In this document: positions 19,560-30,249 of the stretch, piece by piece
Numbering within the stretch: position 1 is the first letter of the stretch
Layout of the letters: the number at the start of each line of letters is the position of its first letter
NCBI GenBank assembly: GCA_031213475.1
Contig: JARUPZ010000003.1
Span: forward strand, 14,316,869-14,380,868
Source: Nereocystis luetkeana
Lineage: Eukaryota > Sar > Phaeophyceae > Laminariales > Laminariaceae
DNA length: 64,000 nt
Reading direction: 5' to 3'
Position numbers and translations under genes: made by a program
The notes under the pieces: model-generated
The model's database searches: none
The model's input: only the letters and a program-made list of their open reading frames with translations
Told to the model about the DNA's origin: nothing

Positions 19560-22076
19560 TAGTGTTGTTGAAAATCGTCGCGTCCCGCCTCAGCAACTAC
19601 TGCGAGACCGAGGAACTACTCCCCGAGGAACAGTGCGGCTTCCGCCCCGCACGATCAACGATTGATATGTTGTTCGTCGTGCGCCGGCTGCAAGAGCTCG
19701 GACGACAGAGGAAAATCCCCTTATACGTGTGCTTCATCGATCTGCAGAAAGCGTACGACTCTGTCGACCGAGAGCTGTTATGGAAGGTACTCACACGCTT
19801 TGGCGTACCAACCAAGATGCTGAGAATTATCCGTAATTTCCGCGATGGCATGCGGGCTCGCGTGCGTACTGATGACGGCGAGCTCTCGGAATGGTTTGAT
19901 GTCACGCAGGGGCTGCGGCAAGGCTGTGTACTATCACCGTTACTGTTCAACGTGTTCTTCGCTGCTGCGTTACACGTCGTACTAGTACGCTTCAGCCAAG
20001 ACGAAGCCATTGTAAGGGATTTGGTCCAACTCTGTGAAGCTGGAGTAGTTCGAACAGGGAAGGAGGAGCCATTGGCGTGCGTGCGAAGGTCTGTATGGGG
20101 CATGTTGTACGCCGACGATGCAGGTAGGAATTGTCTCGAAGTCGGCTGAAGGGCTCGCAAGAATGATGACAGTCATCGTGACTGTCTTCGAAGCAGCAGG
20201 CCTCACGGTGTCGGAAAAGAAGACTGAGACAATGGTCCTACAAACACCAGACCGGACAACCCTCGCACCACCGCTCGTCATCGAAGCGGCAGGTCAGAGG
20301 TATAAGTAGACGACCCAGTTCTTATACCTAGGCGGCGTTATCCACGAAAACGCTGACCTCTCGCTCGAAATCGACCGACGGATCCGCCTCATGCGAGCAT
20401 GCCTCAAACGGTTCGGCCCGGAGTTGTATGATAGGACGACCGCCCCCCTTAGCCTTAAAGTCCGAATGCTGAAGGCCGAGGTGATTGAGACCCTGCTGTA
20501 CGGGTGTGTGACGTGGACCCTCAGAGCGGAACACTTTGCCAAGCTTCGAACGGCTCACCACCAAGTCCTGTTGCGAGTCATTGGCTTCCAGCGCCGACTT
20601 CATACTGACCATGCCACCCTCTCGTACGCGAAGGCCCTCAAGATGACACGTTGCGAGAGCATCGAAACGACCATTCGTAAACGGCGGCTCTTCTTTGCGG
20701 GGGGCGTGGCACGGCAAAGCAAGGAGCGATTACCCAATCGGGTAATGCTCGGAACGATAGCTGGTGGGGAGAAGCCGAGACCAGGCGGACAGTGTAAGAC
20801 TTGGCATAGATGCATAGTCGAAGACCTTAGGGAGTTCCGAGCCACCGAAGGGTCAACGGAAGTTGCCCCCTTGGTGTTTGGAGTTGAGACCGCGTTGTGG
20901 TCCACTGCAGCCAAAAAGGTGGGGAAGTGGTACCGGGGGATCCTTGAAGCAGCCGAACGGTTCATGGTGAGGTGGCACGAGGCTGAGGCTGAGATGAGTA
21001 GACAGCGCCGCGCATCCGCCGTGGATGGTGCCCAAAGGAACGGGGGGGGAGGGGGCAACAGGAGAAGTGGCATAAAGCCCGACCGAGGGAATGCGGAGAG
21101 GGGGGGGAACAGGAGGGGTAGAAGGGAAACGGCGGTAGACGAAAGTAGGAAGGAGATGGCAGACAGGGTAGCAAGGCACCAAGTCGACTAGGAAGTAGAA
21201 TATGACCATACTACTAGTGCTACCAACCGGTGCAGCTGGCTCGAACGTGGTCTTCCCTTGTCTTCTCTTTTAGTTTTGTTTTTTTTCTTTCTTGCGCTGA
21301 CTCTCCGTGATTTTCATTTCATTTTTTCTGTTCCTCTTCCTTTTCTGATTGATAAGCCGTACTCAAGGAGCCGTGTGGCGTTGTTGGAAGACGAACCTGC
21401 TCTGCTCGGCTCGTATTGTCTGACGCCAAGGGGCTGGGCATAGTTGACGAACGCAGGGCGGAGACGGCAGTCTGGGTAACAAGGTACCAGGCGGATTAGC
21501 AGGGAGAACCTGGCTATACTACTCGTACCACAAGCTGCTGCCGCCACCTGGAAGGTGCTTTGGGCTTTGGTCTGCCTGTTATTTCCCCTTTGTTATTTTC
21601 CCTTGTTGTTACTTTCTCCTTGGTTCTCTGTCTTACTCTGTTCACAAGCAGTGGTGTTTTTTATTTTTCTTCTTTTTTCCAGCTCGTTCTTTTTCAAGTG
21701 TTGGCCACCTCGCCTGCGGGGGGGGGGGCACGACAGATTGTTTCTCTTAGATTTTGCTTTCATTTTTCTTCTTTTTCTTTTTCGATTTGTCTATCTTGTT
21801 TTTGTTTTCTCTTTGATTGTTTCTTTTCGTTTCACTACTTCATAGATTGCGTATGTCGTGCCTGTCGTATCTAGTATGATGACATGGCTTTGCATTGCCC
21901 ACTGCAGTTCACACTGCACACGTGGCAACGTAGTATCTCTGTGGCGTAGCTTTGTGACCACAGAACTTATATCTCTTCTAGGATTGAAGAATCGGCACGG
22001 ACACTGGTTGTGCTGGATGTCGACGGGTAGAAAGAACGGTTTAATGTGAAGAACACACACACACACACACACACAG
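19560..22076 (+). mobile_element. LINE copy 1, 5'-truncated
   Basis: Starts inside the reverse transcriptase ([13 protein letters not shown]) and runs through the 3' UTR to AACGGTTTAATGTGAAGAAC and a (CA)n tail of about 24 bp. The endonuclease part is absent. The 3' UTR includes TCGTATTGTCTGACGCCAAG and a poly-G run at 21719. The minus-strand copy at 31577-33183 is almost identical over 1.6 kb. The microsatellite tail rather than poly-A is the mark used to recognise solo ends elsewhere in the window. Confidence 0.93.
19562..21191 (+). pseudogene. Non-LTR retrotransposon reverse transcriptase (broken)
   Basis: RNA-templated DNA synthesis in retrotransposition. Visible motifs: [32 protein letters not shown] (RT block with catalytic Asp), [14 protein letters not shown], the catalytic GMLYADDAG, then the thumb region FLYLGGVI and LYGCVTWTL. 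The frame is lost at about 20120, where GCAGGTAGGAATTGTC has 4 extra bases relative to GCAGGAATTGTC. A TAG stop at 20307 follows RYK. The frame from 20391 to 21191 is open (266 codons), ending in a Gly/Arg-rich tail. The family style is common in brown-algal genomes as recalled. Not functional as it stands. Confidence 0.92.
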
Positions 22077-22272
22077 ATAGGTATTATAATACCCAGCAGT
22101 CGGACAACTACGTACCGGTAGCAAATATGGCGGGCTAATTAATGTAGAGGATAGATGTATTAAATATCCTATTATTGTTTGGGCCGTTCCCAAAACGATT
22201 AAAAAAAACACCATTCGTGACTTTTTGGTACATGGTACAAGAAATCACCATCCTTGACATTTCAGTTCTGAC

Positions 22273-22369
22273 TTAACCCCTTTAGAACCGCAGTCCCATT
22301 TGGGGACAAAACTACTTGAAATTTGACTGGTTTGTCCCCAAAACGGGACTGCGGTTCTAAAAGGGTTAA
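22273..22369. mobile_element. M3 hairpin element (reference copy)
   Basis: An imperfect palindrome of about 97 bp: TTAACCCCTTTAGAACCGCA, GTCCCATTTGGGGACAAA, a short AT-rich loop, then TTTGTCCCCAAAACGGGACT and GCGGTTCTAAAAGGGTTAA. At least ten full or partial copies lie in the window. Confidence 0.85.
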
Positions 22370-22540
22370 CCCCGCGACCCAATCCAAGGAACCACAATCT
22401 TTGGTACAACGGTATGAATCAAGGAGGATTCGTTGTATTTGCTCAGAGTTATAGAATGCACGAAGCGATCAGTCTGTCGAAGCCTTCGTAGCCTACCCTG
22501 CGAGCACAGGGTAGGCAAAGGAAACATGCAGAGCATGTAT

Positions 22541-22798
22541 ACCAGGCCTCGCCCATCACCTATTACTCGTAATAGCAGCGCCCTGGCGCTGGCCGGGTAG
22601 GAGGCCACATCCAATCCAATACGTACGTACATTGTATGATAGTTGGCAGCGTGAAATAATATTGCATATACCAGGCCTCGCCCATCACCTATTACTCGTA
22701 ATAGCAGCGCCCTGGCGCTGGCCGGGTAGGAGGCCACATCCAATCCAATACGTACGTACATTGTATGATAGTTGGCAGCGTGAAATAATATTGCATAT
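22541..22798 (+). repeat. 129-bp perfect tandem duplication
   Basis: Units begin ACCAGGCCTCGCCCATCACC and end ATAATATTGCATAT; no difference seen. Period 129. Confidence 0.95.
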
Positions 22799-23002
22799 TA
22801 CTAACTGTTAGAAAAAGCTAAAAAAACGTCACGTTTCGTTATATTTTTAAAATACTGGTAAACATCCCGAGATGCTCGTGTTAATACTGCTGTATTACTA
22901 TACTATTCTGATCACAGGAGACCTCATAGCCAACCGCTGGTTTAAAACATACCGGGGTATGAATATTTAACACCTGGTACCACGTACTACCGCATCAACA
23001 TG

Positions 23003-23082
23003 AAGGATTGCAGTCCGCGTGTGGGCACAAACTCCTTAGAATTTGACTAGGTTCTCCCCAAAACGGGACTGTGCAGTCCTAA
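23003..23082. mobile_element. M3 hairpin, diverged
   Basis: GGATTGCAGTCCGCGTGTGG to AACGGGACTGTGCAGTCC. Confidence 0.7.
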
Positions 23083-23144
23083 AAAAAGCCGAAATAGACC
23101 TTGACCCCTTTCCGTACCCAAAATGACGGTAAAATTAAAAAGAA

Positions 23145-23190
23145 GAATTGTTGCTGTTGTTGTTGTTGTTGTTGTTGTTGTTGCTGTTCC
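23145..23190. repeat. (GTT)n microsatellite
   Basis: GTTGTTGTTGTT tract, about 12 units, next to GTTTTCACTGCCGTGTGAG; possibly an inverted R2 tail. Confidence 0.9.
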
Positions 23191-23282
23191 CACGTTTTCA
23201 CTGCCGTGTGAGATTGTATCTCGGCCGTTCTCCCCCGCTCGCTGTGTGATTCATCTTGCTTTTTCTTCCCCTCTTGCCCTAG

Positions 23283-23435
23283 ATGTGTGTGTGTGTGTGT
23301 GTTCTTCACATTAAACCGTTCTTTCTACCCGTCGACATCCAGCACAACCAGTGTCCGTGCCGATTCTTCAATCCTAGAAGAGATACAAGTTCTGTGGTCA
23401 CAAAGCTACGCCACAGAGATACTACGTTGCGATGG
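23283..23435 (-). mobile_element. LINE 3'-end fragment
   Basis: (GT)n, then GTTCTTCACATTAAACCG to CCACAGAGATACTACGTTGC; close to LINE copy 1. Confidence 0.92.
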
Positions 23436-23458
23436 ATAAAGCAGTGGGTGCCATTTCG

Positions 23459-23670
23459 TATGGCAATCAGGAAAAATAGGCTCAGATCGGCAAGAACAAT
23501 AAGAAAATTGGGTGAAAAGAGACACGGCAGATCAACAGCAGTGGGACCGAGTAATAATCCTGTGCAATCATCAATGGGGTTAGATCAAGGTCGGAAGAAA
23601 GGCATTGAGCCTGGACACCAATTAATTGGACGTTTCTGGACACGGGGCGGCCACTGCTGTTTGTATTATG
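23459..23670 (+). repeat. Dispersed repeat G, empty-site paralogue
   Basis: GGCTCAGATCGGC, GTAGATCAAGGTCGG-like and GAGCCTGGACACCAA match the two flanks of LINE copy 2 (31487-31576 and 33184-33280). Here they are continuous, without a LINE. Confidence 0.75.
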
Positions 23671-23811
23671 TACCAGGTAGTAGGCTATCACCGCTGTTTA
23701 CAGCAGCAATACTATAATACCTCTCTCTGTAGTCTGTATCATTAATTTAATATTACAACAGCAGCAGTATTAATAAGTACCGCAATAAAATACCGGGTAC
23801 GTACGATGTTG

Positions 23812-23910
23812 TTGTTGTTGTTCTCACATTAACTCACAATTCAATGCAGTCCGTGGTCGCAGGACAGGCTCCAATAACTCTGGAGTGGAAGAAATACCTC
23901 AAGTAAAAAC
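23812..23910 (-). mobile_element. R2 retroelement 3' end
   Basis: (GTT)n, CTCACATTAACTCACAATTC, CAGTCCGTGGTCGCAGGAC; inverted match to 17850-17957. Confidence 0.75.
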
Positions 23911-23949
23911 ATACCAGGTACCAGGTAGGTATATATATATATATATATA

Positions 23950-24140
23950 TTTTTTTTTTTCTCATCCCATTTATTATCTTCGCCCGTCTTCTTCTCTCTC
24001 TCCTTCCAACTCGTAACTCAGATCCGGGGTCACATAGCAGGCTCTTCTCCCCCCTTCCTGCTACGGTACGTGCCTTCATTTTTATCGCGAGAAGATTTCA
24101 GCCTTTGCTTCCCTCGTCGACTCGCATCGAATTGTGCCTA
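23950..24140 (-). mobile_element. SINE S1, 5'-truncated
   Basis: CTCATCCCATTTATTATC to CGCATCGAATTGTGCCTA, preceded by an (AT)n run. Confidence 0.9.
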
Positions 24141-24453
24141 TATACTACGCGGTAAATAACTACCAGGTATTAGTATGTAGTGCGCTCTTTTTTGTTGAAG
24201 ATATACCGACCCAAAACAATGGTTGGTGACTCCGGTGTGATCAACCATCTACGACCAGTAACACAGCAGCACGGGTGGGATCATATTTCGCGCGTGCCGT
24301 ATATACACAGCATGCTGCAGTAGTATTAGTATTAATACGACTCCTTGCATCCTAATCACGTAGTTAGTGACCGTTTTGCTGTAATCAATGTTGTATCCTC
24401 AATTATTCCCCCCCCTGAAGTCCGGAGAGGGTTAATAAATAATAAGACGCAGA

Positions 24454-24775
24454 CGTCCCCGGTGGCTTGGTAGGTGGTCCGCGTGCCTATCAAGATCAAT
24501 TTCGTGGGTTCAAGTCTCACCGAGTGCATGCTCGTGGCTTTTTCTTGCAAAAAAGAAATTGATTAGCGGAAAGCGCGAGAGCGTGACTTTTAGCTATACA
24601 TTCGATGAAAGTCAACGAGCAGTGGGAATGCTGAACCCAACCCTATATGGGCGACAAAAAATAAAGGCACGTACCGGGGGGGAGAAGGGTGGACACCTGT
24701 GACCACGGCTTGTCCAGAAGCTCGTTGAGGGTAAAACCTCCCACGAGTATGGCTGGGAAGTAAAAGTGCCCGTTC
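24454..24775 (+). mobile_element. SINE S2, near full length
   Basis: The tRNA-like head GGTGGCTTGGTAGGTGG (A-box region) and GGGTTCAAGTCTCACC (B box) are followed by a core that shares AAATAAAGGCACGTACCG and GGAGAAGGG with S1. Distinct 3' part: GCTTGTCCAGAAGCTCGTTG. Confidence 0.85.
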
Positions 24776-24975
24776 CTTACCCGAGGGTATGTGGTACAGC
24801 AGTTGTGGCATATATCCATGTTTTTTACGCTAGGTATTTACATACGTACGTGCCGTATAATATTACAGCAGTCAGCACACAAAAACTAAAATCCATACAC
24901 CAAGAAGGTTGAAGAGATGGTCACATAAGCAGTAGTCAGTAATAACAGCACAAGCAGCAAGCAGTAAAAAAAGCA

Positions 24976-25490
24976 GTGTGTGTGTGTTCTTCGCTTTTTT
25001 CTTGTTTTATTTTTTATTTTTTTTGCTCACCCCATTTATTGTATTCGCACATCTTCTTCTCTCTCTTCTTCCAACTCGTAACTCAGATCCGGGGTCACAT
25101 AGCAGGCTCTTCTACCCGCTACGGTACGTGCCTTCATTTTTATCGCGAGAAGATTTCAGCCTTTTCTTCCCTCGTCGACTCGCATCGAATTGTGCCTACC
25201 CACGCTGCAAGGCGCTACGGTACGTGCCTTCATTTTTATCGCGAGAAGATTTCAGCCTTTTCTTCCCTCGTCGACTCGCATCGAATTGTGCCTATGTGCC
25301 TACCCACGCTGCAAGGCGCTCTCAACAATTGAATCCTTTTTTATTTTCATTTTTGCAAATAAAGTCAAATGTCCGACCCACCTGGGGCTCGAACCCAGGA
25401 CTCAAACACAAGTAGAATTCGAGGTTAACTTGAACCACCGGGGCGACCGGCCTTTCTACCCGTCGACATCCAGCACAACCAGTGTCCGGC
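24976..25490 (-). mobile_element. LINE 3' end interrupted by SINE S1
   Basis: GTGTGTGTTCTTC at 24976-24992 and CTTTCTACCCGTCGACATCC at 25452 onward are the two sides of one LINE tail. The SINE at 25010-25450 lies between them. Confidence 0.8.
25010..25450 (-). mobile_element. SINE S1, full length with internal 96-bp duplication
   Basis: The head is intact at the right end (GAACCACCGGGGCGACC). The segment GCTACGGTACGTGCC to GAATTGTGCCTACCCACGCT is present twice (25118 and 25214). Confidence 0.92.
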
Positions 25491-25815
25491 GAGAAGATAG
25501 AAACAACCAATTCCGCAGCAACTTTCCAAGAATTATACCAAACCAGGTAGCATCTATTTGGAGCGAATTTGCCGCTGGCTGTTGTGGCGCCCCTAATAAA
25601 AACGCATGTGTATGTATACAACAGATATACAATAGATATGCAGTAGTCAGTATTATTAATATTATTAGTATACGGCCATCCCGTGTTGAGCACTGCCTGC
25701 GGACGGCTAAATAGGTTTAGTTTTTTGGAGGGCTCAGGTCAGGGCGCCAAGCGCTGTAAAATATATTACTGATACTACAGCAGCATATTTTACGTAATGA
25801 ATACTCTACTACTAT

Positions 25816-25938
25816 TATTACGAGGGACCATATTAAATAGGACCTGCGGCGGTACATACAAACACCTATATACTTGGCTATTTTTACCAACAGTATTTGG
25901 TTCTACGAGTATTAACTATGATGGTCTCCCCCGTAGTA
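25816..25938 (-). mobile_element. M1 hairpin MITE (type b) with TACGAGTA
   Basis: TATTACGAGGGACC to CTCCCCCGTAGTA. The arm reads GGTTCTACGAGTATTAAC where others have GGTCCTATTAAC. Confidence 0.85.
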
Positions 25939-26099
25939 CAATTAATAACTACCCTGGTATACATTTTACTATTATTCCTCTTGCCATCTGACAATGTGCA
26001 GCATGATCTTCAACATGGATCACTCATAACTTTCCCGAAAGAAGAAAACCTCGGAAACAAAAAGAAACCCATGCACCAAGTCTATTGATACGGTAGTGA

Positions 26100-26270
26100 C
26101 TGTGTGTGTTCACAATAAACCCGTTCTTTTACCCGGGTCGACATCCACAGCACAACCAGTGTCCGTGCCGATCCTTCAATCATTCCCATCAATAGAGAGA
26201 TACTCGTACCTCATACAGGTTCTGCGGTCACAAAACTATACCAGGTACCAGGTAAGCTTCAGAGATATTA
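26100..26270 (-). mobile_element. LINE 3'-end fragment with micro-insertions
   Basis: GTGTGTTCACAATAAACCCG to CAGAGATATT. Carries TACTCGTACC after GAGA, and TACCAGGTACCAGGTA near 26240, both absent from the LINE copies. Confidence 0.85.
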
Positions 26271-26299
26271 CAATAAACACCTGGCACGTATGATATTAT

Positions 26300-26770
26300 G
26301 CAGTAAGCACAGCAGCAGTAAACAATGCATACGCAACATTGACACTGCCCTCGGGGCTCGTTTTGCTGTCCAGGTTGTTCGGGCCAAAGAAAGCTAGAAA
26401 AAAAGCTTGACTTATTAGTCAGTCAGCTGTTGCCCCACTTCCCGTTTCGCAGCCACCGCAAGCACCCACCCGCCAGAGTGGCACACTATACTAACACACT
26501 GCTAAATAATTGATATTACAGCGGTACAGCACGCAGTTATTATACTATATGTATAAAAAACAATAGTACTAATTACTGTGCTACCGACACAGTAGTACGA
26601 GTATTATAATGTACTTTTTGGGGCGACATCATCACTGCTCGTGCACGATGTGTGCACACGATGCGTTATTGTTTGGCTCTTTCTTGCCTGCACATGTTGC
26701 CGCTCCTTGTGGCACTACGCACAGGGATACTATTAGTAAGTAGTACGATTATTTCGCGGTAATGGCACCT
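26300..26770. other. No gene recognised
   Basis: Mixed AT-rich sequence; no motif, repeat or ORF could be supported. Confidence 0.45.
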
Positions 26771-26778
26771 TTTTTTTT

Positions 26779-27091
26779 GGACCTTTAACAATCTGGGAGA
26801 AGGGATCTTTAGGTTGGTAGGCTGTTCGGATGTTTTGGTTCCTGTTGGGATCAAGGTACGGGCGAAAACCCAACCCAACCCCTGACTCTAACCCTAACCC
26901 TAACCCTGACCCCAAACCGCAGCCGGAACCGGCCAAAACTCGCCATAAACGCGGCTACGCCGAGTTTGCATCGAACCAGGAAATTTCTCAGATAGATGCG
27001 GACGACGATTCCGGAGTGCAGACCACGCTACACATTTTTCAAATAAAAAACATCCCTAAAGATCCCTTCTCCCAGACTGATAAACCTACTC
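26779..27091 (+). mobile_element. M2 element with telomere-like core, copy 2
   Basis: Ends CTGGGAGAAGGGATCTTTAG and its inverted partner AAAGATCCCTTCTCCCAG. The CCCTAA block is one repeat shorter than in copy 1. Confidence 0.85.
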
Positions 27092-27097
27092 TTCTTT

Positions 27098-27607
27098 TTA
27101 ATGTAGTGACGGCGGTTCGTACGTAGGTGGGATTTTAATAATTTTGGGAACTTTAGAGCTGGTTCGGCCGTACGGCTGAACTTCACACTTCGGAGGGCCG
27201 TTTTCAACAACAACATGTATGTAAGTGAAGCCTTGCGATATTTTCAAGTCTTTTACACTCACTCGTGGTAAAATCTGTTGCCAAATTAAATGTTTGTGAC
27301 CATTTCCCACGAACCTGCTATAACGAAGAAGGGTCGGGGCAATATCCCCCCCCAAAAAATGCCGAAAGCTTGCCAAATTGGGCAATCCAAATTCATTTCC
27401 ACAAACTCTCGCCAGTTTGGCTATGTTAAAAACGACCCTTAGCCGACGTTTTTGAACCCGTCTGGAAATGTTAGGACTCAACAGCAGCAGCCGCAGCAGC
27501 AGGCAGCCATTATATTGTAGTAGTGGCTGTGCTCCTAGGGTGTTCTGCTTATTATCTGTCAGCGTTCTAACTATTATTGGATCCGAGTTTTTTTCGTCCA
27601 TTGGCAT
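27098..27607 (-). CDS. Unrecognised 169-codon ORF
   Basis: An open minus-strand frame from ATG to a stop next to the M2 element. Composition is protein-like (VCGNEFGLPNLASFRHF, VGNGHKHLIWQQILP), with a hydrophobic Leu run near residue 35. No family recognised. No GT-AG partner exon found. It could be a fragment captured by a transposon or chance. Confidence 0.22.
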   Translation of the reverse strand: MPMDEKNSDPIIVRTLTDNKQNTLGAQPLLQYNGCLLLRLLLLSPNISRRVQKRRLRVVFNIAKLARVCGNEFGLPNLASFRHFLGGDIAPTLLRYSRFVGNGHKHLIWQQILPRVSVKDLKISQGFTYIHVVVENGPPKCEVQPYGRTSSKVPKIIKIPPTYEPPSLH

Positions 27608-27672
27608 GTAGATTGAATTTCGTCACGTACCGAGATTTGTCGACACTAGAATCGGTACGAAAGGCCGAAATA

Positions 27673-27854
27673 TATGTTACGGGGGACCAGAGTAAATAGG
27701 GCTTATGGTACACAGACTAGAACCTATATATTTTTACCTTTTTTTACTATTATAATAGACAGGATATACCTGGTATGTTTTTACCTTTTTTTACTATAAT
27801 AGACAGGAACAAGATTTATTTGGTCATATTTACTATGTATGGCCCCCCGCAATA
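27673..27854 (-). mobile_element. M1 hairpin MITE, internally duplicated
   Basis: TATGTTACGGGGGACC to GGCCCCCCGCAATA. The loop segment TTTTTACC..ACTAT..AATAGACAGG is doubled, with TACCTGGTA at the junction. Confidence 0.82.
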
Positions 27855-27859
27855 GTATA

Positions 27860-28310
27860 CTACTGCGGATGGATGTCGCTGATACGTGATGTACTGCTGC
27901 TGTAGCATTGTTGTAGCCTGTAGCATTGATTGGGCATGACACAATGATCGCGACATCTTCACGAACGAGCGCCTGAGATTTTTTCTGCCATAATATTGAA
28001 TGCGACAGGTGTAAGATCCCAGTTTACCGTCTCGATTAAATTTCGCAGCGCCATGGTTCAAATTTTTCAAAAAATTGGACTGGAGCATCGAACAATTGAC
28101 ACAGACGTGGTTCGCAGCGCTTTTGCCGGGCCATCCCTGCGTAGAGGACCAAAAACAAGAATTTCGCCGTATTCTGGCTCGTTAGTGAGGTGGCTATTTT
28201 GTGAAACGGCCACAACTATATAACTTTCATGCCCTCGCCAGTTTTTTTCTTTCTGGTCCGCGAGAAGGAAGTCCACAATGATGGGGATTTTTTGCCCATC
28301 GAGATTCTCT
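27860..28310. other. No supported gene
   Basis: Short frames only. A minus-strand frame (SQNSHLTNEPEYGEILVFGP, 28067-28276) looks protein-like but has no partner. Confidence 0.35.
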
Positions 28311-28319
28311 TTTTTGTCA

Positions 28320-28400
28320 CAGCCTGTTTTGTGACCGCAGGCAGGGTTTCAGGGAACTGAGAGCTAATGTGGACACATCATCATCAACATCATCATCACC
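28320..28400 (+). mobile_element. R2-like 3' end with (ATC)n tail
   Basis: GCCTGTTTTGTGACCGCAGG, GAGAGCTAATGTG, then CATCATCATCAAC. Confidence 0.5.
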
Positions 28401-28404
28401 ATCA

Positions 28405-29480
28405 TCACCGTGCCAGACCAGGTTTCGTGCATTTTTTTTCAGCTCGATATTCACAAAAAAAAAACTGCGAAAATGTACTCTTCAGCTTATCCATCCCGCT
28501 GTTTGATACCTGGCAGGCTCTATTATTCATATTAATAAACCTGACTCGTATTAATACATAAATTTGAAGCGGCAACGCTTTTGCCAGCACCACCACCACC
28601 ACCACCGCCTATATCTCGTGGGCGGTACGAAACTGCATTATATAAAGTAAAAAGTGCCATTGGTACCGTGTCAATAGTAGGAGAGGTGTAACCGTCGTAG
28701 TACTGCCGCAGTAGTACCAACAGTAGATTGCAAGCGCCCTCCCAGCTTTCTCGGTGGGTCCTTGGACTATCTACATCATCATACCAAAACGTCGGAGGGA
28801 CTGGACTCTCGGGCTTGTGGTTACCGTCGCGCCCGGGCGATGTCGAGACACAGGAGGATAGCTCCGGCCAGCAGCGAGGAGGCGCTTTCAGACTCCAGCA
28901 GCAACAGCAGAAGAAGAGGCAGTGGCAAGTGACAGCGTCGGTTAGCGTTGAACACACATGCCTGTGGTACCAGGTACATGATATAAAGCAATCATTAGCG
29001 AATGTTAAGTTGAATGGGGTTAAATAAAATGCCCGCTAAAATGTTCGTAAATATACCGATAGAAGGAAAAGCAGGGAGCATTTGGTATTCACAGTTTTTG
29101 TACTCCAACAAGAGTGCTTACATTTCCGTCCCGAGGGCATAAGGTACACTGGTTGCTGCATCTGGTTATTTACCTGGTATATACTGGTATGTATTTGTGT
29201 GTTTGTCGTGCGTATATATAGCGTGATCAACCTGGTACACACGACAGCGAAGCAAGCAGCAGCAGCAGCTGGCACCAGATGATAGACGAGCGTGCTGAAA
29301 AGGTTCGTCTTCTGAGTTCTTCGATAGACATTTATTTGTTACCAGTACCAGGTATTATTTATAGTGAGGACTGCTGCTTGTTTGTTCCGGTTTCTAAAAA
29401 TAGACGCAGGCGCAAGCAGACCGCCCGCATTCTGCCTCGGCCTTTTTTTTGGGACCGCACCGCTCATAAGCAAACATGTG
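28405..29480. other. No supported gene
   Basis: Holds (CAC)n at 28589-28606 and a CAG/AAG-rich stretch near 28895. No domain recognised. Confidence 0.4.
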
Positions 29481-29487
29481 TCGAACT

Positions 29488-29552
29488 CTGATTCCAAGTA
29501 ATTTTGTCCCCAATTGTCCGCAAGACGGGAGTGCGGCCCTAAATGGGGTTAA
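29488..29552. mobile_element. M3 hairpin, right half
   Basis: ATTCCAAGTAATTTTGTCCC to GGAGTGCGGCCCTAAA. Confidence 0.6.
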
Positions 29553-29640
29553 TTAACTATCTATGTACCATGGTATTAGGGACTTGATGCGGCAGGGGAG
29601 AATTTATGATGAAAGAAGTGACCATTACAGCAGCAACCAC

Positions 29641-29737
29641 CCTTTTAGGGCAAACTGCAGTCAGTACAAAACTACTTAGAATTAGAGTTGTTTGTCCCCA
29701 ACATGGGACTGACTGCAGTTTGCCCTCGAAGGGTTAA
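29641..29737. mobile_element. M3 hairpin variant
   Basis: CCTTTTAGGGCAAACTGCAG to CTGCAGTTTGCCCTCGAAGG; long arms around TTTGTCCCCAACATGGGACT. Confidence 0.78.
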
Positions 29738-29920
29738 TTAAATAAACGTCTGCGTCATTTGGGGGGGATTGTTATGCATGTATGAGATACAAGTTGTTTG
29801 GTGTCTGAGTTCCAGCAGCAGTGCAAGGCGTCGCTCGGCCCGGACGCTACATGATCCTTCTGTACATATTGTTATATCCGTGTACTACAGCAGTAGTAGT
29901 AGTAGTAGTAGGTGTATTGC

Positions 29921-30107
29921 GCTGGCTTTCGTTGACGATTTATTCCGGTGGGCCTTCCTTTCTTTCTTTCTTTTTTGGCGTACTTCGCCGGCTTCGTAAC
30001 CTTGCCGTTCAGAGGTGTGGGGGTGGGTTTTGAGGAGCCGCATCTTCGACCCATTTTATAGTTCGTGGAATCGAGGTTTCCATGAATTTCCCATAAAATT
30101 CTACATA
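29921..30107 (+). repeat. Dispersed repeat E, copy 1
   Basis: TTTCGTTGACGATTT, CTTGCCGTTCAGAGGTGTGG and GAGCCGCATCTTCGAC shared with 34177-34372. Confidence 0.85.
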
Positions 30108-30245
30108 TATATACGATATTATACGGAGTATATAATATATATATGATATTATATATGTAACATATATATATGATATTATATATGTAACATATATATATAT
30201 ATGATATTATATATGTAACATATATATATATATATATATATATAT
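30108..30245. repeat. AT satellite (TATATGATATTATATATGTA)
   Basis: About five units of GATATTATATATGTAACATA with (AT)n between; it can fold on itself. Confidence 0.9.
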
Positions 30246-30249
30246 ACAA

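Noticed and set aside
20600-21209. Long minus-strand ORFs opposite the LINE
   Set aside because: Shadows of the plus-strand reverse transcriptase; the same holds for plus-strand frames at 32439-33093.
22541-22798. CRISPR array
   Set aside because: Two 129-bp tandem units with no spacers and no cas genes; the organism is eukaryotic.
23911-23930. TACCWGGTA as a transcription-factor site
   Set aside because: The motif is inserted within repeats of unrelated families and in tandem, which fits an insertion process better than a conserved binding site; binding is not excluded.
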